A stretch of 64,000 nt of DNA from Cupriavidus basilensis (GCF_000832305.1 NZ_CP010536.1:1736001-1800000), one strand, 5' to 3'; positions 48,358-57,128 are shown, counted from the stretch's first letter. Program-made: numbers and translations. The notes: a model not told the origin generated them from the letters alone.

Positions 48358-48776
48358 TGCGGTCTCCCGTGCTCGGCGGGCCTCGTGATGGAGTCCACGG
48401 CCGCGTCTGCTTCCTTGCCACTCACATAGTCCCCGCTCTGCAGTCCGGATGGCACGGCGATGCAAGGCACACCCGCGGTGCCGAGCTGGTCAACGGGCGC
48501 GTCACGCAGTTTCAGATACCGTGCGGCATTCTCCCTCGCTGCATGGAATGAGGCGTGCTGTACATGGCTACCCTGCCAGTTCCACAGCGGCGCCGGCGTC
48601 ATCCGCAACCAGCGGCAGATGATCTCCCTGCCGATCTGCTCCGCCAGGTGGCACGCGGCCGGGTCGCCGAACGGCGCCGGGTTGGCCTGGGCGACGTACC
48701 ACAGCGTGGCGAGGCTCTCGTCGCTATGCTGAGCGAGCTGGTGTTCATCGATCGCGATGGTGATCTCGTGCTTCAT
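48354..48776 (-). CDS. Hypothetical early protein
   Basis: A 140-residue protein with GGAGGG before ATG 48776. It has DESLATLWYVAQANPAPFGD, a Trp-containing middle (CRWLRMTPAPLWNWQGSH) and an acidic C-terminus. It resembles early genes of RSA1-like P2 phages; the function is unknown. Its stop overlaps the AlpA-like start. Confidence 0.7.
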   Translation of the reverse strand: MKHEITIAIDEHQLAQHSDESLATLWYVAQANPAPFGDPAACHLAEQIGREIICRWLRMTPAPLWNWQGSHVQHASFHAARENAARYLKLRDAPVDQLGTAGVPCIAVPSGLQSGDYVSGKEADAAVDSITRPAEHGRPQ

Positions 48777-48796
48777 GGGTTGACCCTCCTGCAATA

Positions 48797-49000
48797 TCAA
48801 TCTTCAAAATCGCCGCCGGCGCGGCGCTTCATATCCACCGGCCGCCGCGCTGCGCGCTGACGGTCCCGGACCGCCATGGCGCCAGCCGCTGCAGCCAGCG
48901 CCCGGCGCACCAGGTCGGACATCGCTTCGAACGGGGTGGCGATGCGCATGGCACGGTGCGCGCGGCGCAGATCGGCTTCGGTGAGCTCGGGCTTAGCCAT
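48797..49000 (-). CDS. Small helical basic protein
   Basis: A 67-residue protein (MAKPELTEADLRRAHRAM...) with a strongly basic C-terminus (RDRQRAARRPVDMKRRAG). GGAG lies before ATG 49000. It overlaps the preceding gene by 8 bases. The basic helices suggest nucleic-acid binding; no family is recognised. Confidence 0.66.
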   Translation of the reverse strand: MAKPELTEADLRRAHRAMRIATPFEAMSDLVRRALAAAAGAMAVRDRQRAARRPVDMKRRAGGDFED

Positions 49001-49235
49001 CGTGATCTCCAGGCCGGAGGAAGCCGTTCCAGACGCCTCGGCCATAGCAGAGCGTGAAGAACAGGCTCGCCGCGAACATGCCGGCCTCGCCGGTGGCGTG
49101 GGTCAGGTACAGCCAGGCCGGCTGGCCGAGCAGGCCGGCAAGGGCCGCCCAGCGTGCCCGCGAAGGGCCTGCGTTGAACAGGAACACGGATACCAACGCC
49201 GTGGCGACCATCCACAGGTTGAGCACGGCGAGCAT
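48993..49235 (-). CDS. Small membrane protein
   Basis: An 80-residue protein with hydrophobic segments at about residues 2-20, 28-46 and 52-66 (LNLWMVATALVSVFLF; WAALAGLLGQPAWLYL; GMFAASLFFTLCYG). Its start overlaps the preceding stop (TGATG). Similar small membrane proteins occur in early regions of Burkholderia P2-like phages. Confidence 0.7.
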   Translation of the reverse strand: MLAVLNLWMVATALVSVFLFNAGPSRARWAALAGLLGQPAWLYLTHATGEAGMFAASLFFTLCYGRGVWNGFLRPGDHDG

Positions 49236-49393
49236 CAGGCAGCCCTCCCGATCGCGCGGGCGCGGCAGAAGCGGGGCGGCTCGGTTAGGTGCTCGAGCGT
49301 ATTCAATTGCGCGTCAAGCCGAGTATGCGCAATCGCGGTGAACTGCAGGCGTACGCCGGCGTGCGAGATGACTAAGACCAAGAAGGCACTCAT
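49235..49393 (-). CDS. 52-residue hypothetical protein
   Basis: A short frame between two coupled genes; GGAG lies 8 bases before its ATG at 49393, which overlaps the stop of the preceding gene, and its own stop overlaps the next ATG. It begins MSAFLVLVISHAG and ends in a basic Arg/Ala segment. The overlaps at both ends are the main support. Confidence 0.6.
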   Translation of the reverse strand: MSAFLVLVISHAGVRLQFTAIAHTRLDAQLNTLEHLTEPPRFCRARAIGRAA

Positions 49394-49638
49394 GCCAGCG
49401 CTCCTTCCATTGCCGACACAGGCGGAATAAGAACAGGTGGGCCGGCCTCTAGGCAGCCACAGCCTTCAGTGAGATGGATCACCAGTTCGAAGCGACTACC
49501 GTCATGAAGCGTGGCCTCAAGGCGTTGCGTTGCGATGAGGTAGTCAGATCTACCATCCGCGGGGGAGTACCTGTGGAACTGAACCGCCGTCAAGTCCACA
49601 TGGACGGCGCGGCAAAGAACGGTGCTGATTGCGCTCAT
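49390..49638 (-). CDS. Small hypothetical early protein
   Basis: An 82-residue protein with AGGGAG 7 bases before ATG 49638. It contains DYLIATQRLEATLHDGSRFE and a GCGCLE motif. It follows the primase-helicase, whose stop lies 3 bases upstream of this start. No family is recognised. Confidence 0.66.
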   Translation of the reverse strand: MSAISTVLCRAVHVDLTAVQFHRYSPADGRSDYLIATQRLEATLHDGSRFELVIHLTEGCGCLEAGPPVLIPPVSAMEGALA

Positions 49639-49640
49639 AC

Positions 49641-52346
49641 TCAAACTCCCTTAAATGCCGACCGCTCTCCCTCAAACACCCAGCACTTCACAGTGGCTGG
49701 CCGCTTCGGAGACATCGGATACTCGGCGTTGTGGTGCGCGTTGATAGCGCTGTTGACCACCCGCAGGTCGACAAACTTGCGATGCCGCGATGTCTTGAGC
49801 ACGCGCTTCAAGTCGGCAAGCGGGGGGATGTTGAGGCGGCGGTCGTTCGCCACCTGTTCGAAGTGCCGAAGGCTGATGGCGATCAGGCCATCGCCGCGGG
49901 CATGGTTCAGTACCGGGCGGTCGTCTTCGGCGGATTCGACGTGGTCGTAGACCTCCCAGAATTCCGCCACCAGCGGGTGGTCGGCGCCGATGGCCTGCTG
50001 GCGCTCCACCGTCATGGTGGTGAGCTGGCGCAGCGCGGCGTCGCGGTATTCCTTGGGCAGGGGCAGCACATGCCCAAGGCAGTCCACCAGCGCCATGATC
50101 TGCGCGTGGTTCTTGATCAGGCGCGGGTGCTTGATGTCCGGATGCTTCGCCAGGTGCGCCTGGTACACCGGCTCGCGCGCCAGGAAGTCCTTCATGATCT
50201 CCTGTTCCTTCATCGCGGCGGCCAGCAGGAAGCCAGACGCCTCTTCCACGGCGACATGCTCGATGGCCTTGGCGGCGGTGAGGCTGTCGTGGCTCTGCCC
50301 TGAGCGGTCGAAGTACAGGTGAACGATCCGCTGCAGCACCGCCTCGCTGGCACTCACGTCCGCGTTCTGGCTGATGACCACGGCGCCACGGAAGGGCGGC
50401 TCGTAGGTTTCGTTGCCGCCATTCTTCACGCCGCGCGCGCGCACGCTGCGGCCGTTGTAGGCTGTTTTGAGCTCGTCCCAGTCGAACCCGCGCGCCTTAG
50501 CGCCATCGTCGCCACGGTCGCCCTCGATCAGCACCACTGGCAGATTGGATACCTGGGCGAAGTTGCGCGCCCGCGCCGCCAGCGATGACTTCGATGGATC
50601 GAAGCCCTCGTAGTCGCGCCGGCCGCAGAGCTTCCACAGGAACTCGATCAGCGTCGTCTTGCCCGCACCCGGCTCGCCAACGATCTCCAGGAAGGGGAAG
50701 CTCTTGTGCGCGCCACGGATCTGCTCGGCAAACAGGCTGCCCAGCCAGAACGCCAGCGCCACGATGGCCTTTGGCCCGAACGCGCCCCATAGCAGCTGCA
50801 GCCAGTCTTGTTTGAAGTCCTTGAGGACCGTGTTCAACGACAGCCCAGCCGAGGTGCTGATCGTCTTGATCGACAGCCGGCCCACGTCGAAGAAGTCCTC
50901 GTCGTTCAGCGTATGCAGCTTCCCGTCTTTGATGGCCACTTCGGGAAACACATAGCAGCCGTGCTCCTTGCTGTACCCCACATAGTCGATGGTCTGCACG
51001 CTCCTGATGCGCTGCATCTGCGCCTTCAGGTACTCGTCCAGCTGCCCGTTGGAACCCGTGTAGAACGCACCAGGTGCAACGGCCAGCAGCCGCTTCTTGA
51101 ACTCGCCGGCGGAGGCGATCTGGGCGCTGGTGAAGGTGTTCTTGACCGGCGCCCCGTCGTGCGGAAACGCCACGCGGAAGTAGTACCAGCTCTCGTCCGT
51201 CAGCGCGTTGGCCTGGTAGTACAAGGCGGTGGGCAAACACGTGGCGATGTTCACGACCACGCCGGCCTTCAGCATGGCCTGCTCGCGGACCTCGGCCTCC
51301 GGCATATCGCCGTGCGTCTCGCGGATGGCGTAGGCCTCGCGGTTCAGCGCCTCGATGTCCAGCTTGAACCAGTAGAGCCGGTTCTCGAAGTCAAAGGAAA
51401 ACTGGCTGGCGCTGCCCCGGCCATAGATCAGCCGCGCCTTTTCCGCCGGCGAGTTCGCGGCAAGCAGGGCGCCCAGGTAGCGGTACTCGTCCAGGTCCTG
51501 CTCACGCAGCAGCCCGCGCTGGTGCATGTCGTTCCAGTCCAGCTTCTTGGCGCCGCTGGCCTTCACCTGGGCGGCGGTGGCCGTCCAGCCTTCCTCCAGG
51601 CTGCGCGCGATCCACTGTCTGGCGAATGTGCGGCCCGCCTTGTCACTATCCAATGCCCACACTAGCGTGGGCCGTGGCCGTTCGAGCGCCGTCAGCTGCT
51701 CGATCAATGCCGCCAGCGCCTTCGCCGGGTAGTTGTTGCAGGACATGACTGCCACGGCGGCAATACCATGGTGCAGCAGCGCGATCGCGTCGAAGATGCC
51801 CTCCACGATCCAGATTTCGTCCACCGCCGCCGTGTTCAGCGTAGGCGGCTGCCACCAGGTGCCCGCGTAGCTGCCGTGGAAATTCGCCTTGCGCTTGCCG
51901 AAGCGGTGCGGCTGGTCGATGATCCGCTCCCAGTAGCCGCCGGCGGGCAAGGGGAAGCGCACGGTGGCGCTGCCGATCTGCAGCTCGTGGTTGAAGTAGC
52001 TCTCCAGCGTGTACCAGTCGCGCACCTGGTCCAGGTCGAAGCCGCGGCCGTCGCGCATGTAGGCATCTGCCGTGGCCTTCGGGCTGTCCGGCGTGGGCTT
52101 GTGCAGGGAACTCCAGTTGTCGAACAGGTCCGGGTACAGGTCCTTGATATGGAACTCCGCGCCGCAGTGGTTCAGCCGGTTGCAGCGGATCACCCACGGC
52201 GCGTCGCCAAAGGCCCACAGCATCTTCTTGCCGCACGATGGGCAGGCCCCGGCGTCCAGCTTCTCGCCAGTGGGCGTGCTCTTCTGCTTGAAGCCGTAGT
52301 CGCGCAGCAAGCGGCTGGTGACTTCGGTGCGCAGGGATGGGTTCAT
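49641..52346 (-). CDS. Primase-helicase replication protein (P4-alpha-like architecture)
   Basis: A 901-residue protein. An N-terminal zinc finger uses Cys35, Cys38, Cys55 and Cys61. A Toprim domain shows IWIVEGIFDAI (Glu182) and ALDSDKAGR (Asp233/Asp235). The C-terminal half is an SF3/DUF927-like helicase with Walker A GEPGAGKTT at about 557. This is the replication protein expected for RSA1-like P2 phages, which lack P2-type gene A. The reading frame is intact. Confidence 0.9.
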   Translation of the reverse strand: MNPSLRTEVTSRLLRDYGFKQKSTPTGEKLDAGACPSCGKKMLWAFGDAPWVIRCNRLNHCGAEFHIKDLYPDLFDNWSSLHKPTPDSPKATADAYMRDGRGFDLDQVRDWYTLESYFNHELQIGSATVRFPLPAGGYWERIIDQPHRFGKRKANFHGSYAGTWWQPPTLNTAAVDEIWIVEGIFDAIALLHHGIAAVAVMSCNNYPAKALAALIEQLTALERPRPTLVWALDSDKAGRTFARQWIARSLEEGWTATAAQVKASGAKKLDWNDMHQRGLLREQDLDEYRYLGALLAANSPAEKARLIYGRGSASQFSFDFENRLYWFKLDIEALNREAYAIRETHGDMPEAEVREQAMLKAGVVVNIATCLPTALYYQANALTDESWYYFRVAFPHDGAPVKNTFTSAQIASAGEFKKRLLAVAPGAFYTGSNGQLDEYLKAQMQRIRSVQTIDYVGYSKEHGCYVFPEVAIKDGKLHTLNDEDFFDVGRLSIKTISTSAGLSLNTVLKDFKQDWLQLLWGAFGPKAIVALAFWLGSLFAEQIRGAHKSFPFLEIVGEPGAGKTTLIEFLWKLCGRRDYEGFDPSKSSLAARARNFAQVSNLPVVLIEGDRGDDGAKARGFDWDELKTAYNGRSVRARGVKNGGNETYEPPFRGAVVISQNADVSASEAVLQRIVHLYFDRSGQSHDSLTAAKAIEHVAVEEASGFLLAAAMKEQEIMKDFLAREPVYQAHLAKHPDIKHPRLIKNHAQIMALVDCLGHVLPLPKEYRDAALRQLTTMTVERQQAIGADHPLVAEFWEVYDHVESAEDDRPVLNHARGDGLIAISLRHFEQVANDRRLNIPPLADLKRVLKTSRHRKFVDLRVVNSAINAHHNAEYPMSPKRPATVKCWVFEGERSAFKGV

Positions 52347-52366
52347 GATGGATGCCGATGTTTAGG

Positions 52367-52915
52367 TCAGGCGACGCCATCGAGCCGGTGTTGGCGCGGC
52401 AGCAGGGCATCGAGATCCGATACCGGCAAGCCGAGCAGGCGGGAGACGTGGCGCAGGTTGGCGTACAGCTCCACCGCCACGGCGCGTGTCCTGATGCCGG
52501 GCAGTTCCTTCACCAGGGCGCCCCGGTAGCGGAGCGCGGCCAGTTGCTGCGCCACGGTCAAGGCGCCGACCTTGCGCGGCACCTGCCGGCCCTCCAGGAC
52601 GTCCAGCACCCAGCGGCGGAAGTCCTTGGCGCGTTCCGTGCGGGCCAGCATGCCTAGGAGGTAGCAACCGCGCGGGCTGAAGATGCGGACCTGTTGGCGG
52701 CCGCCGGCGGTGTCGAGTTCGACCAGTCGGGTCATCTCCGCAGTGAATTCGTCGGCGTTGCGGTCGAACAGGTTCTGGATATCAGCCGACGGGTTTTTGT
52801 AGCCAAGGGCACTTGCAACCTGCAAGCCCCTTAGCCAGGGCACGTTGTGAATATCGACCACGTCGAACTCGATGTTTTCATAGGCAAGGACGATGGAATC
52901 GGCGTGGTTCTGCAT
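52367..52915 (-). CDS. Bro-N domain antirepressor-like protein
   Basis: A 182-residue protein. The N-terminal 110 residues form a Bro-N domain (FDVVDIHNVPWLRGLQVASA, LGYKNPSADIQNLFDRN, SPRGCYLLGMLARTERAKDF). The C-terminal part is short and helical (VAVELYANLRHVSRLLGLPV). Bro-N proteins bind DNA and often counteract repressors. GGAG precedes ATG 52915; it is 20 bases upstream of the primase gene. Confidence 0.82.
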   Translation of the reverse strand: MQNHADSIVLAYENIEFDVVDIHNVPWLRGLQVASALGYKNPSADIQNLFDRNADEFTAEMTRLVELDTAGGRQQVRIFSPRGCYLLGMLARTERAKDFRRWVLDVLEGRQVPRKVGALTVAQQLAALRYRGALVKELPGIRTRAVAVELYANLRHVSRLLGLPVSDLDALLPRQHRLDGVA

Positions 52916-53024
52916 GGCGTTCTCCAGGGCAAAGCCGCAAGGGCGGCGGATTTTGGACAAAAGGAGCCCCTCACGCCCCGAAGGGCATGAAACAGGCAAT
53001 CAAAGGAAGGAAGAGGCTAGGCCA

Positions 53025-53273
53025 TCAGGTCGTCAGCAATTCGAGCTGGCGCTCGTCGCCGGCCGCAGGCCGTGCGCGGCCTAGCGGCAGGTATGCCTTC
53101 GGATTCGGTCGGATGCTGGGCGCGATGGTGTGCACAGGCGAAAGCAGCATCTTGCAGGTGTAGGCGCACTCCACGTTCGGGCACTGCACGTATAGCTCGC
53201 GGGAGAGCAGTGATACAGGGCGGCTGGTGCGGATATGCATCCGGGTGCCGCAGTGCGGGCAGTCCATTTTCAT
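53025..53273 (-). CDS. Ogr/Delta-like zinc-finger late activator
   Basis: An 82-residue protein of the Ogr/Delta family: CPHCGTRMHIRTSRPVS at the start, then ELYVQCPNVECAYTC, giving the four-Cys zinc finger that binds P2 late promoters and RNA polymerase alpha. It therefore should switch on genes D, FI and the rest of the late operons. ATG 53273 is chosen; ATG 53267 is also possible. Confidence 0.86.
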   Translation of the reverse strand: MKMDCPHCGTRMHIRTSRPVSLLSRELYVQCPNVECAYTCKMLLSPVHTIAPSIRPNPKAYLPLGRARPAAGDERQLELLTT

Positions 53274-53380
53274 ATGCAATCCCGGTGAGGCGGTGGCTTT
53301 GATGCATTGGGGCGAGGGACATCCACCAACGTAGAATCGCCAGTTGCAACGCTGTTCAATTCAACATCGGAGGAGCCCTC

Positions 53381-53881
53381 ATGGAACTTATGACCGCATT
53401 CTCGGCACTCAAGCAAGCCGTCGATTTCACCAAGGTCGCCATCGGTCTGCGCGACGACGTCAAGCTCAACGAAGCGAAGGCTGTCCTGACTGAGCGCTTG
53501 GTCGAGATCTCGCACGCAGCCTTCGAGCTCCACTATGCGAATAACACGCTCCTGCAGGAGAAACGCGCAGCGGAAGATCTGGTGGAGGAACTCCGCGCCG
53601 AACTGCGCAAGATCGAAGAGTTTCAAGCCGATATGACGCGCTATGAACCACATCACACCAGGCTCGGCGGCTTCTGCTTTCGCGACAAGGCGCAGGGAGG
53701 GGCGGCTGATCCGGCGATATACCTTTGCGCCAATTGCATGAACCGACATAAGAAAACGTACCTGCAATTGCAGGATGGCGGCCAATCCCTTCATTGCAGC
53801 GAGGGTCATGGGAGCATTCCAGGCGTAATACCGCCAAGCAACCCGAAACCATTTATCGAGGTCACGGCGCCGACAGTCTGA
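53381..53881 (+). CDS. Coiled-coil plus zinc-ribbon phage protein on the opposite strand
   Basis: A 166-residue protein with GGAGGAG before ATG 53381. The N-terminal 85 residues are a charged coiled coil (LLQEKRAAEDLVEELRAELR). The C-terminal half has a C-x2-C (CANC) plus His/Cys (LHCSEGHG) zinc-ribbon-like pattern. It lies in the plus direction among minus-strand early genes, so it is likely an extra gene. Similar proteins are scattered in Burkholderiales phages; the function is unknown. Confidence 0.78.
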   Translation: MELMTAFSALKQAVDFTKVAIGLRDDVKLNEAKAVLTERLVEISHAAFELHYANNTLLQEKRAAEDLVEELRAELRKIEEFQADMTRYEPHHTRLGGFCFRDKAQGGAADPAIYLCANCMNRHKKTYLQLQDGGQSLHCSEGHGSIPGVIPPSNPKPFIEVTAPTV

Positions 53882-53955
53882 CCGCGCCGTGCTGATGCAG
53901 GCGAGTGTGGCGCTGGCCGTATCCAGCAGTCCGCGCAGTTTGCGAGTGGAGCGGT

Positions 53956-54249
53956 TCATTGGCGTACCTCCCGCGACAGCCCGCATTCGCCCATGCCTTG
54001 CCGCGCGCATTCGCAGTGCATGCCGACCTCGCCAAGGGTGGCGACCGCGTCCAGGTACTTCCGGGTGACCAGCACATAGCCCACCGACGCCACCATGGTG
54101 TCCAGCTTGTCGATCACCACGCCCTGGTCGCCGTTGAGGAAACGGCTCACCTGCGAGTTGTCCCAGCCGATGGAGCGTTGCATGTCCAGGCGACCCGGGC
54201 CGCTTAGTGCTGTTCGAAGGGCCTGTTCAATTCGGATGGGTGGCCGCAT
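53956..54249 (-). CDS. CII-like regulatory protein
   Basis: A 97-residue protein with an HTH (RSIGWDNSQVSRFLNGDQGV) and a following DKLDTMVASVGYVLVTRKY helix/strand region typical of phage CII-type regulators. A Cys/His-rich tail (MHCECARQGMGECG) is added. An ATG with GGAGG overlaps its stop (ATGA) at 53959, suggesting that a coupled gene once followed. Confidence 0.78.
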   Translation of the reverse strand: MRPPIRIEQALRTALSGPGRLDMQRSIGWDNSQVSRFLNGDQGVVIDKLDTMVASVGYVLVTRKYLDAVATLGEVGMHCECARQGMGECGLSREVRQ

Positions 54250-54252
54250 GGC

Positions 54253-54492
54253 TCAATCTCCCTCAACGGACGTTGTTTGCTGATGCGCTGGGCCCTGAGT
54301 AGCCTTTGAGTTGCCAGCAGCCTGCATGCCCACCAGGATGAAAACCCTAGCCATGTTTGAGAGCGACCGGCCTTCTTCCAGCGCACGTGCCTCGAATTCA
54401 CACTGCTCGGCGGGCAGCAAGCGGGTGTAGATCGGTTTGCTAGTCAGCACGCCGCGCGGAGAGCGAGACACAGGAACTTTAGCTTTGAGCAT
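54253..54492 (-). CDS. Ribbon-helix-helix-like regulator
   Basis: A 79-residue protein: SKPIYTRLLPAEQCEFEARA forms a beta strand and helix, followed by EEGRSLSNMARVFILVGM as the second helix, the usual RHH pattern. It is divergent from the XRE repressor and so holds the Cox/Cro position of this phage. ATG 54492 is chosen inside the longer open frame because the operator lies upstream of it. Confidence 0.72.
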   Translation of the reverse strand: MLKAKVPVSRSPRGVLTSKPIYTRLLPAEQCEFEARALEEGRSLSNMARVFILVGMQAAGNSKATQGPAHQQTTSVEGD

Positions 54493-54535
54493 GGCGGATA
54501 TACTTGTGTAAGTTAGCGTTGCACAACAAATTATA

Positions 54536-54551
54536 TGCACCGAACGGTGCA
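54536..54551. promoter_or_regulatory. Operator palindrome of prophage B
   Basis: TGCACCG-AA-CGGTGCA, a perfect 7-bp inverted repeat with 2-base centre, placed 16 bases before the XRE repressor start and 44 bases from the divergent RHH gene. GTTGCACAAC at about 54519-54528 may be a second, weaker site. Confidence 0.65.
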
Positions 54552-54566
54552 TTTGACAACATCAAA

Positions 54567-54989
54567 ATGAACCAATCGGTGACTATCGGGGGCCGGCTGG
54601 CCGAGGAGCGGAAGCGCAAAGGCTTGAATCAGGCCGCTTTCGCGGCCATTGGCGGGGTCTCAGTCAAGACTCAGGTTCTCTACGAGAAGGCCGAGCGTGT
54701 CCCGGACGCAAACTATCTGGCGGCAATAGCTGGGGCGGGCGTTGACGTTCTTTATGTTCTAACTGGCGCGAGCAGCTCGGCTGCTCTAGCGGCTGAGGAA
54801 GCGGCCGTCTTGGCGGGCTATCGTCTGCTCGATGCGCGCGGCCGAGCCGGCGTGCTCGCATTGATCGGTGGCATGCAGCCAGACAATGGAAACGCCATCG
54901 TCCGCGTGAAAGGCAACGTTGGCCAGTACGTCGAGGGCAACGTCACCGCGCCATTTACCATCGACATGAGTAAGAAGAAGCAACCCTGA
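54567..54989 (+). CDS. XRE-family repressor of prophage B
   Basis: A 140-residue protein. The N-terminal HTH (about residues 6-65; GRLAEERKRKGLNQAAFAAI, then GGVSVKTQVLYEKAERVP) is of the P2 C-like/XRE type and lacks a peptidase domain, so SOS induction by self-cleavage is not expected. The C-terminus carries VKGNVGQYVEGNVTAPF, a motif shared with the protein at 55289. ATG 54567 follows the operator. A strong terminator follows the stop. Confidence 0.85.
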   Translation: MNQSVTIGGRLAEERKRKGLNQAAFAAIGGVSVKTQVLYEKAERVPDANYLAAIAGAGVDVLYVLTGASSSAALAAEEAAVLAGYRLLDARGRAGVLALIGGMQPDNGNAIVRVKGNVGQYVEGNVTAPFTIDMSKKKQP

Positions 54990-55009
54990 GTCATCGGGAT
55001 GAACGAAAA

Positions 55010-55042
55010 ACGGGCCTGCTAAATGCAGGCCCGTTTCCGTTT
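55010..55042 (+). terminator. Intrinsic terminator of the repressor gene
   Basis: ACGGGCCTGC/GCAGGCCCGT, a perfect 10-bp stem with a 5-base loop, followed by TTCCGTTT. Confidence 0.85.
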
Positions 55043-55288
55043 GGGACCGCGCAATTAAGTGCCGCGCATATCTGATTACAAATGATCGAAATCAGATCCA
55101 GACTTGTCCTAGAGCGTTTTGACTCTTTTTAGGATAGGTTGGGTGGGCCATGCTCCCTGTGGCGTTTCGCATGCGGTTGCTTGGAATTCCACGGGCAGCT
55201 CAGTGACGTGACTTTGCCGGTCACGGTAATCCAACACTTAAATTTATGCTGAACAAAGTACACACACCTGCCAGTCTCGCTCGCGAAC
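55043..55288. other. Spacer between repressor and cargo gene
   Basis: About 245 AT-richer bases without a gene. An inverted repeat ATCTGATT (55070-55077)/AATCAGAT (55090-55097) is visible and may be a regulatory site for the gene at 55289. Confidence 0.4.
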
Positions 55289-56023
55289 ATGTCGTCCTCT
55301 AAACCGTCGGTGAATATGAAGAATGGTGGTGTAGCCGTAGATGGCGACGTGGGGCAAGTGGTCGCCGGCAACGTGGTCCACGAAGGCGCCAATGCCAATA
55401 GCCACATGAGCAACGTCATCACGATTAGCACCGGCGAGCCATTGCCCCCGGTCAGGACGATTACGGAGTTGCAGCGCAAGCGCATCGCGGCCAAGGTGAA
55501 AGAGGTCATGCAGGTCGCAGGTGTCGAGCGTCAGCTTGATGTCTACTCGGTCGTTCTGAGCGATTTCGGTGTTGAGAAGATTCTCGACTTGCCTTGTGGC
55601 CAGTTCAAGAGCGTGATGTCGATGCTCGACAACTGGATCGTGGAAGCGAGAGGTGAGCCGCCTGGCTCTCTCTGCAGGCAGTCCGACGTCACAACGCCCG
55701 CGCATTCGGAGTGCACCGGTTGTGCAGCACTATCTGCTCGCCTTGACGGTACCCGCCAGACGCTTCGCTTCCTTAAAGGCACTGCCATAGTAGCGATGGG
55801 CTTAGCCGCCTATAGCCTATATGCCAACGCCACGTGGCCCGCAGCGGATGCAACGAACCCCTCGACTTCACTTTCATGCCGCCACGATGGAAAAGAACAC
55901 TCCATCGGCAGCATGGTACGCATGCCAGACAACAGCATCTATGAATGTGCTGCTCTAGCTACCAGCGGTGACATGGCGAGCTGGGTACCTGCCCGAGGCG
56001 TAGGCGGCAAGCGTCGCCTGTAG
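55289..56023 (+). CDS. ORF6C-like regulatory/membrane protein
   Basis: A 244-residue protein. The N-terminal 45 residues carry VDGDVGQVVAGNVVHEGANA, a motif also found at the end of the adjacent repressor. Residues about 55-120 resemble the ORF6C domain (TITELQRKRIAAKVKEVMQV, FGVEKILDLPCGQFKSVM) known from antirepressors. A membrane segment (GTAIVAMGLAAYSLYAN) lies near 165-182, followed by a probably extracytoplasmic Cys-containing tail. The mixture of regulator domain and membrane anchor is unusual. Confidence 0.68.
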   Translation: MSSSKPSVNMKNGGVAVDGDVGQVVAGNVVHEGANANSHMSNVITISTGEPLPPVRTITELQRKRIAAKVKEVMQVAGVERQLDVYSVVLSDFGVEKILDLPCGQFKSVMSMLDNWIVEARGEPPGSLCRQSDVTTPAHSECTGCAALSARLDGTRQTLRFLKGTAIVAMGLAAYSLYANATWPAADATNPSTSLSCRHDGKEHSIGSMVRMPDNSIYECAALATSGDMASWVPARGVGGKRRL

Positions 56024-56127
56024 TAGTACCTGGCATTGCCAGTCGTCTACAACCTGAACGCGCACGCGCATCGGTGCCAACGAGCAACCTTGCTGCGCTG
56101 CCGTACCGAGACAAATTTTGGGATTCA

Positions 56128-56583
56128 ATGAAAATGATTGCACGGCTCGTCGCCCTGTGGAGGTCTCTCGTTCATGCAGCTACCCGGATCGAGGGAGATG
56201 TGCGCAATCGAACTCCCGGCAACTCGACAAGCCGCGTTCAGGCTGAGATTGAGTCTTTGCGCAAGCTCGCTTCTAACGCGGCAAAGCCGACATACGCTGT
56301 CACCGATACGCAGTCTTCCGATTTCGAATCCATCCAAGTGGACATGGCCGCCGTGTCAGACGAGGTGAGGTTCGTATATCGGGATCGACAGGGCGCGAAG
56401 TCAGCGCGGCATGTGAGTGTACAAAAGGCGGATGACGAGTACTTCGAGGGCTTCTGCCATCTTCGAAGGGACGTGCGAACCTTCCTCTTCGATAGCATTG
56501 TTGGCAAGGTCACCAGAATGAGCACCGGAGAACTGCTGACGGCAGGCAAGTGGCGCGATGAATTGCTTCGGGACGCCGACTGA
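56128..56583 (+). CDS. WYL-like domain protein
   Basis: A 151-residue protein with a C-terminal WYL-like half: VRFVYRDRQGAKSARHVSV, then EYFEGFCHLRRDVRTFLFDS, the typical ligand-binding block. The first 60 residues are helical and basic. WYL domains regulate many phage-defence genes. Start 56128 has GGGA nearby; starts at 56074 or 56134 are possible. It is cargo between the immunity and late regions. Confidence 0.62.
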   Translation: MKMIARLVALWRSLVHAATRIEGDVRNRTPGNSTSRVQAEIESLRKLASNAAKPTYAVTDTQSSDFESIQVDMAAVSDEVRFVYRDRQGAKSARHVSVQKADDEYFEGFCHLRRDVRTFLFDSIVGKVTRMSTGELLTAGKWRDELLRDAD

Positions 56584-56648
56584 GGCGGGGATCGCTAGTC
56601 CATACCCCGCGCAGGTATGCAACTGCGCGGGAGTCCCTCACAAGTAGC

Positions 56649-56900
56649 TCACGCCGCCGAGGGCTCCACCTCGGCCAGACGATCGTTGGCCGCTTCATGG
56701 TAGGCCGGCTGCAGTTCGCACCCGACCACTGATGCCCGGCCTCCTTTGCGGCGACCAAGAAACTGCCCGAGCCGGCGAATGGATCGCAGACTACGCTCCC
56801 GGGCGGTACAAGGCGGACCACCTGCTGTGCCAGACCCATGGGTTTTTCCGTCATGTGCCGCTTCGGGAATGGCAAACGTTCTGCGAATACGCCCAGCAGG
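56649..56900 (-). pseudogene. Remnant of a DNA methyltransferase
   Basis: The minus strand reads HMTEKPMGLAQQVV, then PPGSVVCDPFAGSGSFLVAA (AdoMet motif), then AKEAGHQWSG. The continuation CELQPAYHEAANDRLAEVEP lies in another frame, so a frameshift is present at about 56722. The catalytic DPPY half is missing or unreadable upstream. A decayed phage-type methylase. Confidence 0.65.
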
Positions 56901-57128
56901 ATTCGACTATTGAGGACTCAATGTCGAATGACCGCTTCTGGCCGGCAAGCGATCTCCACCAGTCGTGAGCCGATCGGCACTTTCCAATCCTTCTCGGCGG
57001 TTCGTTGGCTATGGGGGAATGACCGCATCCGACCCGTTGTTGTCGATTTGCTTTCGGACATCGACGATGTGCGCTCCCTGCGCAGAGCACACGACGATGC
57101 TCAGTAAGAAAGTAGGTTTTTGCCTCCA

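Noticed and set aside
53270..54010. 246-codon minus-strand frame
   Set aside because: It is antisense to the clear plus-strand gene at 53381-53881; only its first codons may be the remnant of an old gene.
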